NCBI GenBank assembly: GCA_022578605.1
Contig: MU394114.1
Location: 1,165 to 65,164, forward strand
DNA length: 64,000 bases
DNA from: Camillea tinctor
Lineage: Eukaryota > Ascomycota > Sordariomycetes > Xylariales > Xylariaceae
Direction of reading: 5' to 3'
The notes beneath the pieces were generated by a model that saw only the letters and a list, made by a program, of their open reading frames with translations, did no database searches and was not told where the DNA came from. Position numbers and translations under genes: made by a program. Positions 33,018 to 45,442 of the stretch are shown here, one piece after another (within the stretch, counting starts at the first letter, position 1; each line of letters opens with the position of its first letter).

Positions 33018-34873
33018 ATGTCACAAACCGCAGCTGCTAAAGAGTCCGATCCGGGCTCTTCCTCTCAGTCGCCGAGCCCCGGTTCGGTCAAGGGCCTCGA
33101 TGACGGCAGCACCACTCCTCCTGCTGCTGCCGGGGAGCCAGACGTACCCCAGCACACCAAGCTGCAGCTGACCCTGATCCTGGTGGCCCTGTGTCTCGCC
33201 GTCTTCCTGGCCGCCGTCGACGCCACCCTCATCACCGCGGCCCTGCCCACCATCGCCAAGGAGCTCGAGGCCTCGGACGCGGGCTTCGCCTGGATCGGGT
33301 CCTCGTACCTGCTCTCGCTGGCAGCCACAGCCCCCTTCTGGAGCAAGGTGAGCGACATCTTCGGCCGCAAGCCCATTATCTTGCTCGCCAATGTGGTCTT
33401 CCTCGTCGGCAGCCTCATCGCGGCGCTCTCGACGAACTTGGCTATGCTTATCGCTGGGCGTACTGTCCAGGGAGCTGGCGCTGGTGGTTTGATCACATTG
33501 GTCGAGATCTCCGTGGGAGATATGTTTAGCCCCAGGTTTGTCGTGTTCCTCTTCCCCCTTTTCTTTTTCACCCCTTAAAAATGAGTTCACTGCCAAGGTG
33601 ATGAAATATAAGTTGACGTTACTAACTGAGTACCAGAGAACGAGGTCTCTTCTACGGTATCTATGGCGCTGTGTGGGCGGTCGCTACGGCTATTGGTCCC
33701 CTGATCGGCGGTGCCTTTACTGAGCGGGTCACTTGGCGATGGTGCTTCTGGTTCAACCTGCCCTTCGACGGACTCTCGCTTATCATCACCACCATCTTCC
33801 TCCACATCCACAACCCGAAGACACCCTTGCTCAAGGGCTTGGCTGCCATCGACTGGATTGGTTCGCTGCTCATCGTCGGCGCCACCTTGATGTTTCTACT
33901 GGGCTTGGACTTCGGCGGCGTCAGCGCCCCCTGGGACTCGGCCGTCGTCATTTGTCTTATCATCTTTGGCATCGTGGCGTACGTGCTCTTCGGTTTCTAC
34001 GAGCACTTTGCGCGCTACCCTGTCATCCCCCGCCGTATCTTCGGCAGCGTGTCCCTGGTGTCCACCTTCGCCGTTGTCTTCTCCCACGGTGCATGCTTTA
34101 TGGGCCCTATTTTCTTCCTACCGCTGTACTTCCAGGACGTTCTCGGCGCTAGCCCCATCATGTCGGGAGTTTGGCTACTGCCCCTAGCCATAGCATTCAC
34201 CGTGTCCGGAATCGTTATGGGAATCGTGATCGAGAGAACCGGCCACTACCTCTGGATCATTCGGGGCAGTATGGCAGTCTTCACTCTGGCTCTCGGCCTT
34301 ATGATCACGTACGGAGCAGAGCGCGACTGGCCGCGCATCATCATCTTTCAGATCATCCTCGCTGCTGGCATTGGCGCCAACATGCAGACGCTCGTTATTT
34401 GCGTGCAGGCTCTGGTCGCACCGGAGGATATCGGGGTGGCGACCGGTACGCTCAACTTCATCCGCAACCTCGCCACAGCTGTGAGCGTTGTTCTCGGCCA
34501 GGTCATCATTCAAGGTATCCTGGCCACTCACCAGGGTGACCTACTCGAAGCCGGGATCCCCAGCGATATCGTAGACAGGCTCGTTCACGGCGGCTCCATT
34601 TCAGGGGCGGCCCTGACAGCCGGGTTTACGCAGGAGCAGCGCGATGGGTACGGTCGGGCCGTTGCCGATTCCTTGTCTAAGATGTGGATCTTCTATACTG
34701 CGTTCTGTGCGCTGGGGTTTGTGATCACCTTCGGCATCCGGGGCAAGGAGCTCTCGACGTCGCACGAGACGACGAAGACCGGCCTCGAGGCGGAAGAGGC
34801 CAAGAGGCAGAAGAACTTGCACGCTGGTTCTCAAGAGACTGCTATCAACGGCGAGAAGTCTGAATCTGCTTAA
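33018..34873 (+). CDS. MFS drug-efflux type transporter (DHA2, 14 helices)
   Basis: Two exons, 33018-33535 and 33637-34873, joined over a 101-nt intron (GTTTGT...CCAG) give 584 residues. The junction restores SPRERGLFYGIYGAVWA. A hydrophilic 50-residue N-terminus precedes helix 1 (LILVALCLAVFLAAVDATLI), motif A KVSDIFGRKP, RTVQGAGAGGLITLVEIS, and motif C ATAIGPLIGGAFTE. About 14 hydrophobic segments fit the DHA2 (TC 2.A.1.3) group, proton antiporters that export toxins, drugs or secondary metabolites. Such pumps often sit beside biosynthetic clusters, but no core synthase is in the window. It is divergent from another MFS gene. Confidence 0.94.
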
Positions 34874-35588
34874 GCTGGCTCGGGACTCTCTTGAATGTCT
34901 TTCTAGATGAATTATACAGGGGACGCAAAAGAGGGCGGCGGAGATGGAAAGAGAAAGGGGGATGGCGCTCGGTAGAAGATTTTCTTTTAAAAGTAGCTTG
35001 TATGAGAAATGGGATATAGGACATTTTGTCTAAATCAGATACCCAACTATGTTAATGCATTATCAAAATAAGACGGTCTTTAGCTCCCCTAGGAGGGGGA
35101 TATATATTTTAATATAGATTGCAAATCAAACCTAAGACATTGGTGTTCTCTCTACGGAGACCAAGACATACTTGAATATACAATATGGCGTATTTAGTCT
35201 ATGCGATTCGTAACGTTGGCTCTTACTTAGAAATCTTAGTTGAAAACTTCTTTAGGTGTTTTAGAACGATATCATACTCAAATCTTTTCGATGTTGCATT
35301 TTAAGCTTCTGTACTGTTGTTTCTATCTAGTAAAAGTCCCTCCTTACCCCTTGCATGAACATGTATCCTGGGCTATAACTTATCAACTCCTGAACACCAA
35401 CCCCTGTATTTTTTTGATGACCGTCAAAAATAACAACACTCAACAAAAAGCGATCCGACACGCTGACCTGAGTTTTCCGAATAAAAGACTGCTACTCTAT
35501 AACATCTCGGCATTTCCACAATTTCGAACGATACGTAAAAGTCGCAATTTAAAAAGAAGACTTAAGACAACCTTATAGCTACTATCAA
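34874..35588. other. Convergent 3' flanks of the DHA2 pump and the YHGT protein
   Basis: 715 bp of AT-rich sequence between two converging stop codons. A 112-codon frame at 35240-35578 has no coding character. Nothing else is recognised. Confidence 0.5.
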
Positions 35589-37256
35589 TCAATACTGCTG
35601 CTGGTGTACGAGCCCCTCGCGTGGTGGCGGCGGCTGCGGCCTAGTCCGATTATGATCCGGAGGACCCCAGCCGGGCATATGCCAGTAGCTCCGTCGGTCG
35701 CTCATCGAGGAAACGTTGAGGCAGCTAGGGTGGAAGTGGTCCTCGACATTGCCGAAAGGCCACATGGCGATGAAGCACACCTCGTCCGCCTTGCAGGCGC
35801 CGCACTCCTTCCACTTCGACCACTGCAGAACGGCCATCAGGTTCTGGATGATCTCCTTGCCGGCCGCGAGCGCTGGCTCGTCTGCCTCCGGGTCCTCGAC
35901 CACGAGCTTGCGCGCGTCGAAGAGCGCGGTACAGATCGTTGTTAGCGTAGATTCGATACCGGCGTGGATTAGCTGGTCTTCAGGGGTTCGCGGGGACACC
36001 GGCTGCAGGTAGTATTCACTGCAGCGCGCCTTGGCAGCGGTGAGACCCTCGTCTTCTTCGGCATAGTCGATGTACACGTTAAGCAGGTTGTTGACCTCCT
36101 GCCTGAACAAAGTGGGAGAGTCGGTGGCAGCCATAAACGGCAGCCGGTCACCGTATCGCGCTACGACCATGTCGGTTACTCCCTGCCAGTCCACGCCGTG
36201 CCGGGCGTGGTGGGGTTCAAGCATAAAACTATTATGCGCGATGCGCTCCCGCATCGTTGCGAGCTCTGCGTCTGTCGCCTGGCTTAATCTTGGGAGCTCG
36301 GGTCGTTCGTGGTCGGGGTTCGTCAGGTTGACCGGGTAGAAGAAGGCAGATACCATAGACGAGTAGTCCAGCACTACGCGCGAGCCTCCGATGCCGTGGT
36401 ACCGCTGCGCCGCAGCGGTGGCCCATTGGAACATCATCATGCTTGGGTCGGTCAGGCTTCCCGGGTCCTCCCTGTCGGCTTGGGCGCGGGCGGAGAGAAG
36501 CTTGAGGCCGTCGCGGAAGTGGCAATATATAATCTCAAACCCGGGCTCCATGCGGATGAGGCCGTCGATACCCCATTCTTCCGCAAGGTTGCAGAGGTCC
36601 TTTGATCTATCCCATTCGCCAAATCCGGGTCGACTCCGGTTGGTAACGAGCAGCAGGTCCTGCGTGTCGAGCGTTCCCATATCTGTCTTGCCTGCCGACA
36701 TGCCATCGATGTAAAGCATCTTCAGCGGTCTGGTCGCTTGGTAGGTGTGCAAGTACCCCGGGGAACTCGGTTCGCCCTCGCCCGGAGGTGGTGGCGGCCG
36801 TCCGCCAGGGCCATCTCTCATGGCAATCGTCAGCTCTAGTGGATGGTTCACATCTTGGAGGGGTGTCTGAAACTCCGGAGGATCCCTTGGTGAGTCTTTT
36901 CCAGGAGGGGGGCGCGGATGTGATGGTCTCGGACGAGCGAAGCCTTGTGCGTGTTCTATTTCGAAAGCTAGCCATTCTAGGGACTCGGGGACCTCCTGGG
37001 TATGGGTTCCGTGATACAGTAAGACACCTTCGGGCACGATACCGGGAAATATAGACATTCCATTATGGTGAACCGCGGAGCCGAACTCTCGCATAGCATT
37101 GTAGATGGCGTTGAAAATTTGCGGTCCATTCTCACGAGCACTTCCGATCGTTGGTCCGAAGCTGTCGGAGCTACCGGTGTTGCTAGCGGCGGTGGCGGCG
37201 GCGGTAGAGGTAACAAATCCCGCCGCCAACAGAGCGAGCGACGGTCTTGAAATCAT
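35589..37256 (-). CDS. Secreted protein of unknown function with a YHGT motif
   Basis: A single exon of 555 codons starts with a typical signal peptide (MISRPSLALLAAGFVTSTAA) and has no further membrane segment. Early in the mature part, LLYHGTHTQE (79-88) is followed by EWLAFEIEHAQGFARP (94-109), then a Pro-rich stretch, LKMLYIDGMSAG, EEWGIDGLIRMEPGFEIIYC and a C-terminal half with CGACKADEVC. The YHGT strand followed by an Ala/Phe-containing segment recalls the start of ADP-ribosyltransferase-like folds. This is a resemblance only; the remaining catalytic residues cannot be assigned. It looks like one of the conserved hypothetical secreted families of ascomycetes. Cys pairs suggest disulfides outside the cell. 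Confidence 0.85.
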   Translation of the reverse strand: MISRPSLALLAAGFVTSTAAATAASNTGSSDSFGPTIGSARENGPQIFNAIYNAMREFGSAVHHNGMSIFPGIVPEGVLLYHGTHTQEVPESLEWLAFEIEHAQGFARPRPSHPRPPPGKDSPRDPPEFQTPLQDVNHPLELTIAMRDGPGGRPPPPPGEGEPSSPGYLHTYQATRPLKMLYIDGMSAGKTDMGTLDTQDLLLVTNRSRPGFGEWDRSKDLCNLAEEWGIDGLIRMEPGFEIIYCHFRDGLKLLSARAQADREDPGSLTDPSMMMFQWATAAAQRYHGIGGSRVVLDYSSMVSAFFYPVNLTNPDHERPELPRLSQATDAELATMRERIAHNSFMLEPHHARHGVDWQGVTDMVVARYGDRLPFMAATDSPTLFRQEVNNLLNVYIDYAEEDEGLTAAKARCSEYYLQPVSPRTPEDQLIHAGIESTLTTICTALFDARKLVVEDPEADEPALAAGKEIIQNLMAVLQWSKWKECGACKADEVCFIAMWPFGNVEDHFHPSCLNVSSMSDRRSYWHMPGWGPPDHNRTRPQPPPPREGLVHQQQY

Positions 37257-39443
37257 GGTGGCTTACTCGGCCTTCAGCTTGCTTGCCGGTTCGTGCGTAA
37301 CGGTATGTCTACTTCCTATTGTTTTATCTTAACTTTGGACTCGGTATTAGTTAAAGAAGGACATAATTCCGCTCTCGGAGAGTAATTCTAGGCATCGACT
37401 CAATGCTATCGTACGAAGAATACGCACATACATGTCGAGACGCGCGTCAAATCCCCTAGTTAGAGACGACGATAAGCAGGGAACACCCACGTCAGATGTG
37501 CCCGATGTGGTAGGAAAATCCCAATATGGCATGACTTGGCCCCCACAATCTCCACCACCGTACCGACTTACCGGTAGAATTATACTAATAACTTGCTTCC
37601 TTAACTGCTTTAGTATATGGACTTCTACGTATAGTCTTGCGTCAGTAGCTGGGTCTAAGTGACATGGCGCTTTAGAGCTGATAATGTTCTACGTCCTCGT
37701 CATGGTGCTAAAGTAGCTCACCCACTATAGCATGTGCGTGAATATTTAAGAACTCGACAAACCGCAGGGCGAGGTACATACTACAATAGATGTAGACTAG
37801 GAAAAGACATTGCTTTCTCTTGTTAGCTCAGTATGTATGCATACGTGAGGGAGAGTATGATTCACCCCTATGAAATAGCTGACAGTTATTTCAGCCTTAC
37901 AGGATTGTTTCTCTTATAACCTTTGACTAAAGAGAATACATGTTCGCTTACCCAGCCACTCTACTTTATGACCCTACTCTACTTTAAGTATTCTTTCACT
38001 CCGAGTCTTAGAATTATTTACATGTATCCCATTTTTCGATTCATTTCACGTTTCTTAACTAACTAATGACGAATAAAACGGCATATTTGGGCAGATTATA
38101 TATAAATAATTGAAGAGGTCCGAGTTCAAGATGAGAAGCAGAAAGCGTCGGTGCTGACCCTTTCTCCAAACCCCCACTCCGTCAAAGTTCCTAGTTACAT
38201 CTTTTCCCGCTTGTTCTCCGCTATATAGTACTTAGCAACTTAACAAGCATAGGACTAAGCATCTAGACTCTAACCTGAAGTTAGCGTAGTATGCCAGACC
38301 ACTTCTAGGATATGGGGTATCAGGATCTACCACTATAGAGTATAGACATGCATATCTGTGCCTGGCATATATGCGCGTATCTACACCCCTGCTTATCTAT
38401 CAGACTCTCATGGGTAGCTTTCATCCCATGTTAGCATACTGATTTCTATAACATTAGTAATGATAAACACAGTTTGACTATCCTAGATATTGAATACAAA
38501 AACTTAACACAATATTCATCTTGGCGAAGTCTAATTGCGGAAATTTTGACGTCTTTGGCAGTTACATTCTCCCATTTGGCACTGAGGCTCTACTACGGTT
38601 GCTACGGTCTTTTCCGGGAACATTGAACATAAGGACTAGAATTATAGCTTGGAATAAGGTATATATCTCCATATAGTGCCAAAATAGCTTTAGTGAATAG
38701 TGAAATAAATATTATTAAGTAAAAGTTTTCACGATATCAATTGTTTTAACCTTACTACGTTGTATGTTTTACCTTCAGAGAAATACAATTACCCCAGCAT
38801 AATCCAAGACTATGTTGCTCAATATCTTGTAAGACCAGATAAATATGTGGCACCCACATGGTAGACGCAACAGGAGCTAGGTTAGCTAGCAAGCTCATAA
38901 CCATGAGCTACTATCACCAAGGGTAAAAATTGCCCTTTCTGTCAGAACATCTCACATTTTGTCCAACCAGAGGATTTGCAAGACATCAGTGCGATATACC
39001 AGATTATAGTTTGAGCACAACACACGACGTTTTCAATATAGGAATCGGGTAGACATACCAAAGCTGGGAAGTTCAACTTATTTCTGTATTATGTAGTGTA
39101 AGACAGCTCTTATCCCACTACACCTATACCGGGCTAGTGATCGGCATTCCTTGCTGTGCCTTAGCCGTTCGCGATCGGTATCAAGAACACCTACTAGAAA
39201 TCGCCTAGCGAGCCCCACGGTAGCTTCGAAAGAGATAGTCGCATTGCATAATGGTTCCCGACGGCTGAAATTAGAGCTGCAGCTTATCGGGGGACGAAGC
39301 TGAGAAGATGGTTGACAAGATAGTGTAATAAAACCGTGCTTCGTCCCCAATGAATTTTGAGCTCCTCTTAAACTTACCTTTGAAACCCCTTTGCCGTTCA
39401 AAAGGGGCATTCTCCGGATTTTTCGAGACCTAAAGCTTTCAAC
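37257..39443. other. Divergent intergenic region before the amine oxidase
   Basis: 2.2 kb, moderately AT-rich, without a supportable gene. Frames of 61-110 codons on either strand show no domain, start context or splice support. Promoters of the two flanking secreted-protein genes must lie here, but no clear TATA box was identified. Confidence 0.5.
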
Positions 39444-41211
39444 ATGCGATTTGTTCTAAGCTGTCAGCTCCTAGCAGCTTCGTGCGTCGTTCTCAGAGCA
39501 GATGCTGCCGCGTCTTCAGCTACAAATTCGAACAGCACGGTGGCTCAATGTCGTAAGACCAAAGTTGCTGTGTTAGGTGCTGGCGTGGCCGGCATCACGG
39601 CCACCCAAACCCTCTCCAACGCCTCGGTCCACGATTTCCTGATCGTCGACCGGAACGACTACATCGGCGGCCGTGTCCGCCACACAACATTCGGAGAAAA
39701 ACCAGATGGGTCCCCTTACACAATTGAGCTCGGTGCGAACTGGGTCCAAGGTTTAGGCACCGAAGGCGGCCCGGAGAACCCCATCTGGACGCTGGCGAAG
39801 AAATACGGTATCAATAACACGTACTCCAACTACAGCTCGATCCTGACGTACGATGTGAACGGCCCTGCCGACTTCGGCGACCTGTTCGACCAGATTGACG
39901 AGGCATCCAGCACGGCAGAGCAGGATGCCGGGTACATCTTGACCGAGAATCTGCAGGATACGAGTATGCGCGCTGGGTACAGTCTTGCAGGTTGGAAGCC
40001 GAAAAAGGACATGCACGCGCAGGCTCTCGAGTGGTGGTATTGGGACTTTGAGACGGCTTGGCCACCCGAGCAATGCGGTTTCTTGTACGGTATCACAGGT
40101 TATAACTTGACTTTCTACCAATGGAGCGACGAGAACAACTTTGTGTGGGACCAGAGAGGCTTTAATGCGTGGGTGATTGGAGAGGCCTACGAGTTCCTCG
40201 AGGATAATGACCCTCGGCTCCTGCTGAATACTACTGTGACATCGATCTCGTACGGATCTGAGCGTGTGGTGGTGCAATTGGAGGGTGGTGATTGCATTGA
40301 AGCTGAATGTATGAGAATAAAATTCATTTTGACTTTTATGGCTCGTATGAAACTTTGGCTGATCTAATTTTTGCAGATGCTATTACGACCTTCTCTCTCG
40401 GGGTCTTACAGAACGAAGTGGTGGCGTTCGATCCGCCGCTCCCACGCTGGAAGCGGGAAGCTATCGAACAGTTCCAGATGGGAACCTACACCAAGATCTT
40501 TTTCCAATTCCCTGAGGCCTTCTGGGATCTGGACACGCAGTACTTCCTATACGCCGATGAAAACGAACGTGGCTACTACCCCGTCTGGCAGTCGCTCTCA
40601 GGCCCAGGTTTCTTCGAAGGATCGAATATTATATTCTGCACCGTGGTTGACGAAGAGTCGTATCGTGTTGAACAGCAACCGGACGAGGTGACTAAAGAGG
40701 AGGCACTAGCAGTTCTGAGGCTTATGTTCCCGGACAAGAAAATTCCTGAGCCTACGCACTTCGCCTATCCTAGATGGAGCACGGAAGAGTGAGTGAAACT
40801 AAAACTCGACCTCAGATCATAACCTTCCTGGAGAATGAGAAGCTAACTTGTAGACTTTTCGTTAGGTGGGCCTACGGTTCTTATAGTAACTGGCCTGTTG
40901 GCATGACCCTCGAGAAGCACCAAAACCTCCGTGCGAATGTGGACCGTCTGTGGTTCGCCGGCGAGGCCAACTCGGCCCAATACTACGGCTTCTTGCAAGG
41001 AGCTTGGTTCGAAGGCCGCGATGTAGGCGCTCGGATTGCGGGACTGATTAACCCAGGGGCCGTGGATAAGGCGTGTAATAACATCACCACGACAGGCTGC
41101 GGAAATATGAATAGTTACGAGGTGCTCCATGGGACGACGAATCTTGACGAGTATACCGTCTTGAATGGATGGCCGGTGAGCAGCTTTTTAACCTATGGGT
41201 ATGATGGATAG
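39444..41211 (+). CDS. Secreted flavin amine oxidase (polyamine oxidase type)
   Basis: Three exons, 39444-40308, 40377-40788 and 40866-41211, with introns of 68 and 77 nt give 540 residues. The third exon begins after TTAG at 40865, giving STEEWAYGSYSNWP; the earlier TAG at 40853 breaks the frame. A signal peptide (about 1-22) precedes the FAD-binding VAVLGAGVAGITA (41-53) and DRNDYIGGRV. The joined YAITTFSLGVLQ and the C-terminal LWFAGEANSAQYYGFLQGAW are classic FAD contacts of polyamine and monoamine oxidases. These enzymes oxidise polyamines to aldehydes with release of hydrogen peroxide. The many Asn-X-Ser/Thr sites suit an extracellular or vacuolar glycoprotein. Confidence 0.93.
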
Positions 41212-43811
41212 GTAAATAAGCATCATGTGCATATGATTCATTGACCTTTATATGTATAATATATGAATGCCGTATCGATAATTAAATTACTATTATTCAA
41301 AATAGGTTATTTAAGGGCTCTGAAAGAGCTTCAATTGACGATAGAATCTCTCTGTAAAAGAAGTTACATATTTATAATTCAACTAGTAAGTTGGCATATC
41401 TATGTACATGCAATTAACCTCATATGATTGATGCGCTCTTCTAGGTTAGATACAAGAATTCCATAGTTGTTCGATGTTGTTTATATTATTTGCTCTAGTA
41501 TTTCGAAGCTACTTAAATCCATAACTTCTCCTTTATTACTCTCCAAGAGGCCTTACTCATTCAACTACCCAAGTGGTTACCAACCCTCGCTTTTTGCAGC
41601 AGCTACTTAACCTACTACAGTATGTTTCAGTCTGTCCTTGTCTCGGCATTGTACCAAAGAAGGTTGCAGTAGCTATATAGTCTATGTTACAATTGCACCG
41701 TGACAAGTACCACATCGCAACAAGATTTGGTGGTAATAACTGAGGTTGAGATCATTATTAAGACAGAAACTTCCGTAGAGCCAGTCGTGACTAGGTCACT
41801 AGCGTGTAGCTGTTGATCAACTTCGTTATACCATGAGGCCAAAAGGTTCTCCCAATAACTGAATGGTCATTGTGGCTTAATTCTGTATTATATAGTTACT
41901 TACTAATCATGGGGCGTAATAGCGTGGTGCGTATAACGAGGGGATACACAACAGAGTGAGAAAGACGGGAAGCACGAAATTACTATTAAGCAGAATAACC
42001 CCTGAAGGTCTCCTGAAAAGGGGCTATAGGCATTCATGGCTATTTTGTTCATATTTTACAGTTAGACCTTGTCCCATAGTGTCATCTCGTTCAAAGCTCT
42101 GGCTCCTAATCCGTGACAAATACAGCTGAACTAACTTTCATACAAATCATCCGAACAATTCTAGATGCTCCATTTACTGCTATTAATAATGTACCTTTGC
42201 TTGTCGCTGTTGTTCCCGTTAACTCACAAACCTTTGGCCTAGAGCGAGATTTCTCCATCTTTAAATTACTAGACGGCCTTGCTAGCAAAGGTTGGTTACA
42301 ACTAAATTATAGAGACGTTACTCCCTTTAACTCCATTAACGGACATTTAGTCAATAGAGATTAATTTGTTGGCACGGCCATTGAATTACTCAACATTACT
42401 CGAAGTTGAGAGCATCATACGTTAGACAAATGGCGCATTCCTTGGAGGTACAGTAGGATTCTACCGGGTCCCCTTAGGTGAGGTCTATGCCACGTATTCA
42501 TCATGTTAACGACTAGAAAGTTGCAAGCTAGTTGTTTTACGCACTTATGACAGTAAGCCGTTTTATTATATACTTTGCATTTATTCCTAATATATTGGCT
42601 ACTGTATATGGACCAAAGGCACGATATTTCGTCGGTTAATTATACTATAACAAGTTCTACGCTATGTTCCACAGCAACGTCCACAAAGGCTCATCGACAC
42701 AGAAAACAGCCAACCTAACTAAGGCTAATCTACAACATGTCAAGACGGCACTACAATCACTGAGACTGGAGTCACAAAGATCGAATCTGACAGTATTAAC
42801 ACAATGCCGGCGCAACTAGAACCATTGCCGATGGGCTACTATTTGTGAGAGAGTTAGAAGGCTCAAAATACAAGAGCTCGGGGTTGCTAGCAAAGAAAGT
42901 GTCAGGGGTTAGGAAGGAACAAAGAAGGTTTCCTGTATATAGGTATCAGGGACATCCATAGTTGTAATCAGTTCCTCGCACAACAACGTGTTTATTACCT
43001 AAGAACTTGCTTGGTCCCTCGTGACAGAAAAGACTTATTTGTCTGTGCATGTTCCACGCCAATATGTCCCTTTAGTTCTAATTCTTCGCGCAACAAGAGC
43101 TACGTTTTCTTTCCATATATGGCACGTATCGTGACAGTATATACTGTTCCGATGAGTCGAAATCTTAACTTTGCTACTACCATCAAGGTATCCATCCCCG
43201 TTGGTATGAAGTTGGAACTATGACACTAATACCGTTTTTATTCGTCGGTTATCGTAGTTAAGACAATAGAAATGGTCATCCTCATATCTCTTTTCGAGAG
43301 CCGCACTGTTTTACACAACATGGCAATCCTATCTCACTATCAATTTATTTTGAGGAATATACTGCACGCAGATTGCCATCTTAAAAGAAACATCATGGGT
43401 TTTTTGAAAAAGAAACCTAATTGCATTGTGGAGTAGAATCTTATAAATAGCGGCGGTCTTTTTTTTTGTTCATGAAAACTCTCTTTTGCTTTCCATGCCC
43501 ATACTTACCGCATATATACTTGGTTGTTCTAACATAAACTTATCTCTTAGTACTGAAACTGACCTAACTTAAGCATATATTCTCATCTGATATTACTCGT
43601 GTTATGTACGATGAGGACTCTCACATAGGTTATACGATGGCGAAACGAATACAATCTATGCCACAATACCATTTACGTACAACAAAACTCATAACAAAAC
43701 CAATTGATAAATATCGCTATGAAGCAAGTAACGGACAACAGCACTGATTAGGCCACCCCGGAAATCTCTTCGGTGAGGCCACCTTCTTTCTTGTGGAGTG
43801 GAGGCAACTAG

Positions 43812-44251
43812 AGCAGGGACAAAAGTTCGTATTCTAGAAGGCAGCTAGTCAAGATCTATACTTTACCTAGGCAATGTAGAGTTCGTGCTGCGCTAGACCG
43901 AGTACTCTTGAAGGAATACGACTCTTACTATGATCAACATATACTAACTTGGCTCATGCCCTATCTCCTTGGCGAAGACACCCCTGGAAGTTTTCATTGA
44001 GGCCAAGCTATTTCACTCACAAGTGATCCGTGCCTTGCAGGTCAAACATCTCTAAATCAGCCTCCAAGAGTCCTCAACGGTAAACGGCTATGCTGTTTTG
44101 AGGCTCATCGTGTATAAGGTAGGGAAACACAAGACGTACTCCCAGATCGTCGGAATGCACCCCTCAACGCCACAAGGAGATCTGATTATTGGTCTTTAGG
44201 ACTTCCTATCTACACAAGCGGCTACCCCAATGCCAAGGAAATCCCCAACTC
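43812..44251 (+). pseudogene. Possible decayed gene fragment
   Basis: One frame between stops at 43809 and 44252 is interrupted only at about 44007 (TGA) and 44115 (TAA). Its translation has two protein-like patches, RAALDRVLLKEYDSYYDQH and SDYWSLGLPIYTSGYPNAKE. Local GC is higher than in the flanks. No homologue is recognised, so chance cannot be excluded. Confidence 0.2.
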
Positions 44252-45315
44252 GTAATGATACTGCAGCAGCACTTTATCATCACGACTGTGCCCCTCGACT
44301 TTCCCAAAGAGGCGAGCCAAGCCCCGGAGTGGGGAGAACGGAGGCTGGTCACAAACCTTACTCTTGTCTTGGAACTTTCGGTTCTCTATCACTTTTTGGG
44401 AAAACATTCACAGACGACCCAAATCTTGAGAGTCCTGGCTACACGGCATAGAGCTCGCCTACACAGATCGGTCCTGAATGTTTCTATTTACCTATTACTT
44501 TCCCCGACACGACTGTACATTGTTGAGTTGAAGCCGGTCATGACACGGCTATCTATTGATCAACGGAAGGAAAGCCGCCTTTAGCGTAACAGGGCTTATC
44601 TAGATCTGGCGGTTAAATTGACTGTAACGCGTGTGGTCATCCAGATGAAGCCGCAGTAGCGCTGGTGCGACCTCTCCTCCTCCCCAAGTTCTCGAACCTT
44701 CCTATAGCCCGAGAGGTATCATTTGACTTGCTATTATTGGAGCGCGATATAAAAGCAGAGAGAGAAAGAGTCAAGGGCCAACGCAGACTTTCTTTGGGTC
44801 GTGGAACAGAAAGTAAAAGTGGCCTGCCTCTATCGGCAACACATCCTGCTTACCAGACCGCCAGCTTTTTTAATCCTAGGACGTCTTCCTAGGCACGTAT
44901 ATATCATAGCGTAGGCGAGAGCTACCGATTGGGCAGCTCCAGATTGCTTGCAGGCTCGGCGCCTGATAGGACTGGCATTACTAATAGCTTGGCTCACCCA
45001 GACTCACGATCAAATGGAGTGGCGCAATCGCCGCCAAGGCTGGCCAAGATCCAGACATACAGCAACTGCCGGGTTGCCGGCCTTGTTGTCTAGCTGTTTT
45101 CACATATTAAGGCATTATTCACCTACCGTTTTGGGCATATTGTAATGATACGGCATTATCAGGTGAAATATCGTCAGCGACTAGATGCGTGCTCCCGCTG
45201 GCGAGGGCCCCCCAGCCTAGAATATCAAATCTCGTGAGCATGGATATGCCGTGGGGAATGGCAGGATGCCTATCGCGGCTCGGGAGGACCGTGTCGCCAT
45301 ACCCCCTCAATGGAG

Positions 45316-45323
45316 TATTTAAG
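45316..45323 (+). promoter_or_regulatory. TATA-like element of the LVIVD gene
   Basis: TATTTAAG lies 120 nt before the start codon at 45443, at a plausible core-promoter distance. Motif-based only. Confidence 0.3.
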
Positions 45324-45442
45324 GGCAACTGTCCCGGACGAGGTTGGCCTGTTCCCTTCGATATCCGCTACTTCAGTTGCGTATGAGGGACTGAGATCGA
45401 CAAGAGAAAAAGTCTCATTTCGAGTACATCTAGTCGCCCAAG

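Larger units (their letters stand above)
41212..45442. other. Gene-poor tract with possible decayed coding DNA
   Basis: 4.2 kb without an intact gene. 42113-42364 holds an 83-codon frame without ATG. The interval 43812-44251 on the plus strand reads as protein-like sequence interrupted by two stops and ended by a double stop, including KEYDSYYDQHILTWLMPYLL. A 131-codon frame at 44189-44584 overlaps it in another phase. The tract may contain an old gene or transposon relic. I cannot name a family. Confidence 0.4.
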
